Below are positions 45,318 through 52,332 of a DNA stretch of 64,000 nt, one piece after another. The stretch covers positions 28,660 to 92,659 of the forward strand of contig CAJKBQ010000008.1 of NCBI GenBank assembly GCA_905198155.1. Direction: 5' to 3'. This DNA is from an uncultured Eubacteriales bacterium. Lineage in GTDB: Bacteria; Bacillota; Clostridia; Oscillospirales; Acutalibacteraceae. Position 1 is the stretch's first letter, and each line of letters begins with the position of its first letter. Below the pieces are notes generated by a model. It ran no database searches. It was given only the letters and a program-made list of their open reading frames with translations, and was not told the DNA's origin. Both the position numbers and the translations under genes were made by a program.

Positions 45318-45346
45318 ATTATAACACGCATCTGTGGTAGAATCAA
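45318..45346 (-). promoter_or_regulatory. Promoter of the PocR-AraC gene, overlapping a divergent promoter
   Basis: Minus-strand TTGATT (45346-45341), 17 bp, TATAAT (45323-45318). A plus-strand TAGAAT (45338-45343), the best -10 for the sugar operon, overlaps its -35 box, and that plus promoter lacks a good -35, so it probably needs an activator. Confidence 0.75.
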
Positions 45347-45394
45347 TACAAACGGCGGGATTTTTCCGCCAAATACGAAAGCGAGGAAAATCGA

Positions 45395-46783
45395 ATGAAA
45401 TTTGCACTTTATTTCGGCAACCGGGGCTTTTTCCCCGAATCGCTGATCGGGACCGCGCGCGACGAGATGGCCGCCGCCCTGCGCGCCGCCGGGTACGACT
45501 ACCTGATGCCCCCGGCGGAGATGACGCGCTACGGCGCGGTCGAAACGCGGGACGAAGGCTACGCCTACGCCGAATGGCTCCGGTCGCACAGCGGAGAATA
45601 TGACGGCGTGATCCTGTCGCTGCCGAACTTTGGCGACGAAAACGGCGCAGTCGCCGCGCTGCGCGACGCCGGCAAGCCGATCCTGATCCAGGCCTACCCC
45701 GACGAAATCGGCAAAATGGACTTCGACCACCGCCGCGACGCGTTCTGCGGCAAATTCAGCGTGGAGGACGTGTTCCACCAATATGGCATCCCGTACACGG
45801 TGCTGCCGCCGCACGTCGTGCATCCGTCCACCCCGGCGTTCCGGCAGAATCTGGACGAATTCGCGGCCGTCTGCCGCGTGGTCAACGGAATGCGCCGGTT
45901 CACCGTCGGCTGCATCGGCGCGCGCACGTCCAAATTCAAAACCGTCCGGTTCGACGAACTGACCCTCCAAAAATACGGCATCACCGTCGAGACGTTCGAC
46001 CTGTCGGAACTGGTCTACAAAGTCTCCGTCCTGCCGGACATCGACCCCGACGTGATGCAGAAGCGCGTCCGCCTGACGAACTATACCGACTTTTCCCGTG
46101 TCCCGGACGACAAGCTGACCACCCTGGCGAAAATCTCCGTCGTCCTCGACCGCTACATCCGCGACTTCCGCCTCGACTGCATCACGCTCCGTTGTTGGGA
46201 AGAGCTGCAAACCGTGCTGGGCGTCGCGCCGTGCGTGCTGCTCAGCGAGCTGAACGACCGCGGGATCGTCGCCTCGTGCGAAATCGACCTCTGCTCCGCG
46301 ATCAATATGCGGTCGATGGCGCTGGCGTCCGGCCAGCCGACGGCGTGCGTGGACTGGAACAACAACTACGGCGCTGACCCCAACAAAGTCATTCTCTTCC
46401 ACTGCGGCCCCATCGCTCAGTCGCTGATGACCGCCAAAGGCACCGTCACCGATCACAAAATGTTCGCCAAAGCGAACCCCGGCAGCGGCTGGGGCAGCAA
46501 CGAAGGCCGCATCGCCGCGTTCCCGATGACGTATTCCAACTGCAAAACGGAGGACGGCAAGCTGACGTTCTACGTGGACGAAGGCGAATTCACCAGCGAG
46601 CCGATCGAGCCGGAATTCTTCGGCTGCGGCGGCGTCGCGCAGATCGACGACCTCCAACGCAAGCTGATTACGCTCGGCCGCAGCGGCTTCCGCCACCACA
46701 CCGCCGTCGGCGTGGGGCACATGGCGTCCATCCTGCGCGAAGCGTTCACCACCTACCTCGGCTACGAGCTGATTGCCCTATGA
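45395..46783 (+). CDS. L-fucose/L-arabinose isomerase family protein
   Basis: 462 residues of the FucI/AraA-like isomerase superfamily, cytoplasmic. The C-terminal half has the expected metal-site context (CWEELQ, ASCEIDLCSA, DWNNNYG, VILFHCGP and RHHTAVGVGH). Members convert an aldose to a ketose using Mn or similar metal. The substrate is open: L-fucose, L-arabinose, D-galactose or another hexose fit the fold. GCGAGGAAAA is the ribosome site. The next gene, a kinase, overlaps by four bases (ATGA), so both are made together as steps one and two of a sugar route. Confidence 0.85.
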   Translation: MKFALYFGNRGFFPESLIGTARDEMAAALRAAGYDYLMPPAEMTRYGAVETRDEGYAYAEWLRSHSGEYDGVILSLPNFGDENGAVAALRDAGKPILIQAYPDEIGKMDFDHRRDAFCGKFSVEDVFHQYGIPYTVLPPHVVHPSTPAFRQNLDEFAAVCRVVNGMRRFTVGCIGARTSKFKTVRFDELTLQKYGITVETFDLSELVYKVSVLPDIDPDVMQKRVRLTNYTDFSRVPDDKLTTLAKISVVLDRYIRDFRLDCITLRCWEELQTVLGVAPCVLLSELNDRGIVASCEIDLCSAINMRSMALASGQPTACVDWNNNYGADPNKVILFHCGPIAQSLMTAKGTVTDHKMFAKANPGSGWGSNEGRIAAFPMTYSNCKTEDGKLTFYVDEGEFTSEPIEPEFFGCGGVAQIDDLQRKLITLGRSGFRHHTAVGVGHMASILREAFTTYLGYELIAL

Positions 46784-48216
46784 GCGCGCAGCTGTATCTC
46801 GGCGGGCTGGACGTCGGCACCAGCGGCTGCAAAGTGACGGTATTCCGCGCCGACGGGCCGTGCGCCGAAAGCCACTACGCCCCGTACGAATCGCACCACA
46901 CCGCCGATACGCACACCATCAGCGGCCGGGATATCCTGCGCGCGGTGGAGCAGGTGCTGGGTGCAGTGACGGTGCCGCTCGCCGCGCTGGGCGTTACGTC
47001 GTTCGGCGAATCGTTCGCGCTGCTGGACGCGCACGGCGAGATTCTGGCGGATACCATGCTGTACAACGACCCCCGCGGCGCGGCGGAAGCGCAATCGTTC
47101 GACCCGGAGCCGGTTATGCGCGCCTGCTGCTGCGCCCCGGCGGCGATGTATTCGCTGCCCAAGCTGATGTGGCTCCGCACGCACCGCCCGGACCTCTTGG
47201 CGCGCACGCGCCGGGTGTTGCTGATGGGCGACCTGGTGATTCAGATGCTGACCGGCGAATGCGTCACCAATTACTCCGCCGCCGCGCGCACCATGGGTTT
47301 CGACGTCCGCCGCAAATGCTGGGACACTGCGCTGCTGGCGCACGCCGGAATCGACCCGGTGCTGCTCCCATCGGTGGCCGCCCCCGGCACGATCGTCGGC
47401 ACGTCGCACCGCTGCGGTCTGCGCGGGACAAAAATTCTCACCACCCTGCACGACCAGGGCGCGGCTGCGCTCGGCGCGGGCGCATTGTCGCCCGGCGACG
47501 CGGTGGACGGCAGCGGCAGCGTCGAATGCCTGACGCCCATCGCGGCCGATTTCCCGACAGACACGGCACTGCTGCGCGCCGGAGCCTCGTTCGTTCCGTA
47601 TGTGGACGGTCAGGCCGCCGGGTGCGCGTTTTCCTACACCGGCGGCACGGCGCTGAAATGGTATCGCGACCGGTTCGCGCCCACCGCATCGTATCGCGAA
47701 CTGGATGACGCGGCGGGGGACACGCCGAGCAGGCTGCTGTTCCTGCCGCACCTGGCGGGTGCCGCGTCGCCATACATGGATCCCGACGCCCGCGGCCTGC
47801 TGTACGGCCTGACGCTGGGCACCACCCCCGCACAGCTTTACCGCGCGATCATGGAGGGCGTCGCCTACGAATTCCGCGTGAACCTGGATATGATGGCCGC
47901 TGGCGGCATCCGTCCCGCCCGGCTGCTGGCCACCGGCGGCGGCGCGAAAAGCCGCGTCTGGAACCAGATCAAAGCGGACATCACCGGCCTGCCGCTGACG
48001 GTGGTCGATCTGCCGGAAGTCGGCGCTGCGGGCGCGGCCATGCTCGGCGCGCAAGCGCTGGGGCTGGTGTCCACGCTGCGCGAAGCCGCATCATTGTTCT
48101 CCCGCACCGGCGAAACCTTCGCGCCGAACGCGTCCCGCCGCGCGCAATACGACGACGCCTACGCCCGCTACCGCGAAATGTATGCAATGGCGCGCGGGCT
48201 GCGCGCAAATGCATAG
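46780..48216 (+). CDS. FGGY family carbohydrate kinase
   Basis: 478 residues with the two actin-like ATPase domains of FGGY kinases. The phosphate-1 loop GLDVGTSGCKVTVF opens the protein; the catalytic aspartate should be that in TTLHDQGAAALG (~residue 228), and the ATP-binding LATGGGAKSRVWNQIKADI lies near residue 390. It phosphorylates a ketose or polyol. From its operon partners the substrate should be the isomerase product and its own product the aldolase substrate, most simply a ketose 1-phosphate. Its start overlaps the isomerase stop by four bases. Confidence 0.9.
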   Translation: MSAQLYLGGLDVGTSGCKVTVFRADGPCAESHYAPYESHHTADTHTISGRDILRAVEQVLGAVTVPLAALGVTSFGESFALLDAHGEILADTMLYNDPRGAAEAQSFDPEPVMRACCCAPAAMYSLPKLMWLRTHRPDLLARTRRVLLMGDLVIQMLTGECVTNYSAAARTMGFDVRRKCWDTALLAHAGIDPVLLPSVAAPGTIVGTSHRCGLRGTKILTTLHDQGAAALGAGALSPGDAVDGSGSVECLTPIAADFPTDTALLRAGASFVPYVDGQAAGCAFSYTGGTALKWYRDRFAPTASYRELDDAAGDTPSRLLFLPHLAGAASPYMDPDARGLLYGLTLGTTPAQLYRAIMEGVAYEFRVNLDMMAAGGIRPARLLATGGGAKSRVWNQIKADITGLPLTVVDLPEVGAAGAAMLGAQALGLVSTLREAASLFSRTGETFAPNASRRAQYDDAYARYREMYAMARGLRANA

Positions 48217-48221
48217 GGAAT

Positions 48222-48470
48222 AGGGAAAAGTGAAAAGTGAAAAAGTGCGGTTTTGCGCCTGCGGCGCGAAAATATATTTGCGCGGCCGTGCCGCGCCACC
48301 AAACTTCTTCACTCTTCACTATTACTTCTTACTTCCCCTGCGGGGCAAGTGAATAGTGAAAAGTGAATAGTGAAAAAGTGCGGACGCCCTGCGGGCGTAA
48401 AATATATTTGCGCGGCCACGCCGTGCCACCAAACCTCTTCACTTTTCACTATTACTTCTTACTTCCCCTT
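48222..48470. repeat. Tandem pair of long-hairpin repeats inside the sugar operon
   Basis: Two units (about 48225-48349 and 48352-48470) each start with GTGAAAAGTG-type words, pass through AAATATATTTGCGCGGCC and end with TTCACT...ATTACTTCTTACTTCCCC. Start and end words are inverted, so each unit can form a long hairpin. The two differ mainly in the central GC-rich part. They fill the 280-base gap between the kinase and DUF4432 genes, where no coding frame is credible. Confidence 0.75.
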
Positions 48471-48496
48471 GCCTATTAAAAGAAAGGAGCCCTCCC

Positions 48497-49474
48497 ATGT
48501 CCCTCCAAACCTCAGACTATATCGGCCACCCCACCCAGCTGCACCGCGTCGAAGAACACCGCCTGACCGGCGGCCGCGGCGACGGAATGCGGCTGGTGCA
48601 GGTCACGAACGGCCGCGGACTAGACGCGACAATCTCCGCCGACCGCGCCGGAGACCTAGCGCGGCTCAGCTGCCGCGGGATGAACCTCGGCTTTTTCGCC
48701 CCGTGCGGCTACGTCGCCCCGCAGTATTACGATCCCCGCGATACCGGATTCCTGCGCTCGTTCACCGCCGGATTCCTGACCACCTGCGGCCTGACGGCCG
48801 TCGGCACCCCATGCACCGATGGCGGCGAGACGCTGCCGCTGCACGGCACCATCGCGCATACCCCGGCTGAATCGCTCCAATACACGGACGATGGCTGCGA
48901 AATCCGCGTCCGGCTCGTGATGCGCGACGCCGCGCTGTTTGCGCACCGGCTGGTGCTGACGCGCGAATACGTTTTCCCGCTGGACAGCGACCGCATCCTG
49001 CTGCACGACACCGTGCAGAACGTCGGCGCGCACGAAACGCCGTACATGATTCTCTACCACTTCAATATGGGCTACCCGCTGCTGACGGAACGCGCGGAAC
49101 TGACGATTCCCGCCCGCGCAACGACGCCGCGCAACGCACGCGCCGCCGAGGGTTTGCGCGACGCGCTGCGCCTGATCCCGCCGCAGCCGGAATTCGAGGA
49201 GCAGTGCTACTACCACGCGCTGACGGAAGGGAACGTTTCCCTCCGCGACCCGGACAGCGGCATCCGCGTCCGTCTGCGGTTCGACCTCGCCGAGCTGCCA
49301 TGCTTCACCCAGTGGAAATTGATGGAATCCGGCTCCTACGTCCTGGGCCTGGAACCGGGCAACTGCACGCCCGACGGCCGCGACGTCCTGCGCCAATCCG
49401 GCCGCCTGCGCTTCCTCGCGCCGGGCGAAACGGCATCGCAAACCATCCAAATCGAAATCGGAAAGGAAAAATGA
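48497..49474 (+). CDS. DUF4432 family protein (aldose 1-epimerase-like)
   Basis: 325 residues with the galactose-mutarotase beta-sandwich signature of DUF4432. Landmarks are GLDATISADRAGDLARLSCRG, GFLTTCGLTAVGTP, LPLHGTIAHTP (catalytic-type His), YHFNMGYPLL (His) and the late ESGSYVLGLEPGN (Glu). The family is thought to interconvert anomers of sugars or modified sugars, feeding the isomerase the right ring form. AAAGGAGCC is the ribosome site. It sits between kinase and aldolase, which supports a role in the same pathway. Confidence 0.88.
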   Translation: MSLQTSDYIGHPTQLHRVEEHRLTGGRGDGMRLVQVTNGRGLDATISADRAGDLARLSCRGMNLGFFAPCGYVAPQYYDPRDTGFLRSFTAGFLTTCGLTAVGTPCTDGGETLPLHGTIAHTPAESLQYTDDGCEIRVRLVMRDAALFAHRLVLTREYVFPLDSDRILLHDTVQNVGAHETPYMILYHFNMGYPLLTERAELTIPARATTPRNARAAEGLRDALRLIPPQPEFEEQCYYHALTEGNVSLRDPDSGIRVRLRFDLAELPCFTQWKLMESGSYVLGLEPGNCTPDGRDVLRQSGRLRFLAPGETASQTIQIEIGKEK

Positions 49475-49475
49475 T

Positions 49476-50309
49476 ATGCTGGTCACGCTGAAACACATTC
49501 TCCAAATCGCCGAAGCGAAGCAATTCGCCGTCGGTTCGTTCAACACCACCGGCCTGGAATGCATCGAAGCCGTGCTGGGCGCGGCCGAAGAACTGAACGT
49601 CCCGGTCGTGCTGATGCACGCGCAGATTCACGAAGAAATGGGCCTCTGCAAGCTGGACACCATCGGCCGCGTCATGCGCCTGATGGCCGAGCGCGCATTG
49701 GTGCCGGTGGCCGTCCACCTCGACCACGGCACCGACCTGGCCTACATCCACCGCGCATTGGATCTGGGCTTCACGTCCGTCATGTACGACGGCTCCAACC
49801 TGCCGTACGAAGAAAACCTGGCCAACACCTGCGTCGCCGTAGAGCTGGCCGCGCGCACGGGCGCCAGCGTCGAAGCCGAGATCGGCAGCATGGGCGTCCG
49901 CGACTGCGCGCCGGACGACCCCGCCAATCTTTACACCGACCCCGCCGCCGCCCAGCGCTTCACCGCCGCCAGCGGCATCGACGCCCTGGCCTGTGCGTTC
50001 GGCACGGTGCACGGCATCTACCTCAAACAGCCGAAGCTCGACCTCGCGCGCCTCGCAGAGATCGACCGCCTGGTGGATCGGCCGCTGGTGATGCACGGCG
50101 GCAGCGGCATTTCGGACGACGACTACCGCGCCGTCATCGCGCGCGGCGTCCGCAAGATCAACTACTACACCTACATGGCCAAAGCGGGCGGCGCAGCCGC
50201 CGCAGCCTGCGCCGATCCCACCTATTTCCACGACATCGCTCGCACCGCGACGGTCGCCATGCAGGCCAACGTGCGCCACGCGATGGCCGTGTTCAGCGGA
50301 AAGGAGTAA
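49476..50309 (+). CDS. Class II ketose-(bis)phosphate aldolase, GatY/KbaY/Fba type
   Basis: 277 residues. The zinc site is readable: H81, D83 and H84 in AVHLDHGTD, the Glu in VEAEIGSMG (~135), His in TVHGIYL (~181) and His in VMHGGSG (~208), followed by the phosphate-binding turn. The class cleaves fructose-1,6-bisphosphate, tagatose-1,6-bisphosphate or ketose 1-phosphates to DHAP plus an aldehyde. Only one kinase precedes it in the operon, so a ketose 1-phosphate substrate is the simplest reading. It starts one base after the DUF4432 stop codon. Confidence 0.9.
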   Translation: MLVTLKHILQIAEAKQFAVGSFNTTGLECIEAVLGAAEELNVPVVLMHAQIHEEMGLCKLDTIGRVMRLMAERALVPVAVHLDHGTDLAYIHRALDLGFTSVMYDGSNLPYEENLANTCVAVELAARTGASVEAEIGSMGVRDCAPDDPANLYTDPAAAQRFTAASGIDALACAFGTVHGIYLKQPKLDLARLAEIDRLVDRPLVMHGGSGISDDDYRAVIARGVRKINYYTYMAKAGGAAAAACADPTYFHDIARTATVAMQANVRHAMAVFSGKE

Positions 50310-50314
50310 CCCCC

Positions 50315-52279
50315 ATGAAATTCACATTCGGATTGCTGGAATTCTCGGTCGATGACGAAAACCGCCTGCACCTGGATCACGCCGGGACGGAAAAATACCG
50401 CGCCGCGGAATCCGCATCCCCGCGCTCGGCAGTGGAACTGTGCCTAGACTCCGGCAGCGGCGACTGGCACAAAAAAGTCTGCACCGACGCCGAATCGCTC
50501 CGCTACGTCTCGCACGCGGAAGCCCCGTCGGACGGCGGCCGCACGCTGCAAATCGTGCTGGCGGACGACCGGCTGCGCGTCACGCTCCGCTACCGGATTT
50601 TCGACGGAATCGCCGCCGTGCGCTCGTCCACATCGGTGGAAAATACCGGCAGCGAAGCCGTGTGGCTGTCGTACGTCAGCGGATTTTACTACAACGGCTT
50701 CGCCCCCGCAGCGGCCGACGCGCTGATGCTCTGCCAAAACGGCTGGATGCAGGAGCTGCTGCCGGACGTCCGCTCCCTGACGGACTGGGGCATCGTCAAA
50801 GGCACCACCAGCCGCAAAATCTCCGTCTCCAACACCGGCACGTTCACCACCAAAGACTACCTGCCCATCGGCTATCTGGGCGGCCTGTTCTGGCAGATTG
50901 AAAACAACGGCGGCTGGTCCATCGAGGTCAGCAACAGCGGCGGCGCGCCGTACGCCGCGCTGAGCGGCCCGTGCGAGGAGAGCGGCTGGTACAAGCAGCT
51001 GACCCCCGGCGCATCGTACACCACGCCGACCTGCGCCGTCGGTTTCGGCGACGACCTGACCGAAGCGCTGGGCGAGCTGACGAAGTACCGCCGCATCATC
51101 AAAGGCCGCAACGCAGAATACCTGCGCCAGCCGCTGATTTTCAACGACTATATGCACTGCCTGCGCACCAATCCGACCACGGAAAATGAGCACGACATGA
51201 TCGACCGCGCCGCCAAAGCCGGGGCAGAGTACTACTGCATGGACGCCGGATGGTACGCCGACGGCGGCTGGTGGGACAACGTCGGCGCTTGGCAGCCCGC
51301 GCAGCACCGATTTGCCGACGGCCTGGGCGAAGTGTTTGACTACGTCCGCAGCAAAGGTATGGTGCCGGGCATCTGGCTGGAACCGGAGGTCATGGGCGTG
51401 CACTGCCCGCTGGCGCAGCAGTTCGGCGACGACTGCTTCTACCTGCGCCGCGGCAAACGCATCGTCAACCGGCAGCGCTACCAGCTGGACTACCGCAGCC
51501 CCACGGTGCTCGCGCACATGAACGAAACGGTCGATCGCCTGATCGCGGAATACGGCATCGGCTACTTCAAATTCGACTACAACATCGACGCCGGTGTCGG
51601 CACGGAGCGCGACGCGGACAGCTGCGGCGACGGCCTGGAGCAATGCCGCGCGGCATTCCTCGGCTGGGTGGACGCACTGCGCGCACGGTACCCGCACGTC
51701 ATCTTTGAAAACTGTTCCAGCGGCGGGATGCGCATGAACTACGATATGCTGTCGCGCTTCATGCTGCAATCCACGTCCGACAACGAAAGCTTCGTCGAAA
51801 CGGCGTCCATCGCGGCCAATGCGTCGCTGGGCGTCCTGCCGGAGCAGGCCGGCATCTGGGTCTGCCCGCTGCCGGGCATGACGCGCGGCGAACTGACCTA
51901 CACGCTGGTCAACGGCATGGCGGGCGTGTTCTACCTCGCCGGCCGGCCGTACGAGCAGGGCGAATCGTCCGCGCTGCTGGACGAAGCCGTCGCGGTGTAC
52001 AAATCCTACCGGGCGGAAATTCAGCGCTTCCTGCCGGCGTTCCCGCTGGGCTTCCGCGTCTTCCGCGACCCGCTGCACGCCGTGGCCTACTGCGGCAACG
52101 GGAAAACCTACCTGTTTCTGTGGCAGTCGGAAACGGCGGGGGAAATCCGCCTGCCGCTGGCGGCGCAGCGCTGCACGTGCATCTTCCCGCAGCAGAACGA
52201 TTTCGCCGTCCAAACCGGCGACGCGCTCACCGTCTCGCTCGGCGACGGCGTGAACGCCGGGGTGTTCGTGCTGGAATAA
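50315..52279 (+). CDS. Alpha-galactosidase-like glycoside hydrolase, family 36
   Basis: 654 residues from ATG 50315 after AAGGAG; the open frame further upstream only shadows the aldolase gene. A GH36 N-terminal beta-sandwich (~1-270) is followed by the (beta/alpha)8 domain: YYCMDAGWY, GIWLEPEVM, then the nucleophile D421 in YFKFDYN and the acid/base D489 in STSDN, with ENCSSGGMRM between. The C-terminal beta domain starts ~570. GH36 releases alpha-linked galactose or N-acetylgalactosamine. No signal peptide, so it acts on imported oligosaccharides. As the last gene of the operon, it suggests that the sugar handled upstream is released by this enzyme. Confidence 0.9.
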   Translation: MKFTFGLLEFSVDDENRLHLDHAGTEKYRAAESASPRSAVELCLDSGSGDWHKKVCTDAESLRYVSHAEAPSDGGRTLQIVLADDRLRVTLRYRIFDGIAAVRSSTSVENTGSEAVWLSYVSGFYYNGFAPAAADALMLCQNGWMQELLPDVRSLTDWGIVKGTTSRKISVSNTGTFTTKDYLPIGYLGGLFWQIENNGGWSIEVSNSGGAPYAALSGPCEESGWYKQLTPGASYTTPTCAVGFGDDLTEALGELTKYRRIIKGRNAEYLRQPLIFNDYMHCLRTNPTTENEHDMIDRAAKAGAEYYCMDAGWYADGGWWDNVGAWQPAQHRFADGLGEVFDYVRSKGMVPGIWLEPEVMGVHCPLAQQFGDDCFYLRRGKRIVNRQRYQLDYRSPTVLAHMNETVDRLIAEYGIGYFKFDYNIDAGVGTERDADSCGDGLEQCRAAFLGWVDALRARYPHVIFENCSSGGMRMNYDMLSRFMLQSTSDNESFVETASIAANASLGVLPEQAGIWVCPLPGMTRGELTYTLVNGMAGVFYLAGRPYEQGESSALLDEAVAVYKSYRAEIQRFLPAFPLGFRVFRDPLHAVAYCGNGKTYLFLWQSETAGEIRLPLAAQRCTCIFPQQNDFAVQTGDALTVSLGDGVNAGVFVLE

Positions 52280-52284
52280 AAGTC

Positions 52285-52318
52285 AAAAGGCCGCCCGCAC
52301 GCGAGGACGGCCTTTTTT
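52285..52318. terminator. Bidirectional terminator
   Basis: AAAAGGCCG (52285-52293) pairs with CGGCCTTTTTT (52308-52318) between the convergent GH36 and GTPase-NYN genes. Confidence 0.88.
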
Positions 52319-52332
52319 CATGATGAGCGGAC

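Noticed and set aside
48222..48470. CRISPR array
   Set aside because: Only two units, no regular spacers, and the units form long hairpins; no cas genes are nearby.
49559..50314. Upstream extension of the GH36 gene giving a 906-residue protein
   Set aside because: The extension is an out-of-frame shadow of the aldolase gene, rich in Arg and His with no domain; AAGGAG stands right before ATG 50315.
45395..52279. Sulfoquinovose catabolic operon
   Set aside because: It has an isomerase, kinase and aldolase, but the glycosidase is GH36 rather than a GH31 sulfoquinovosidase, and no sulfonate transporter or sulfolactaldehyde enzyme is seen.
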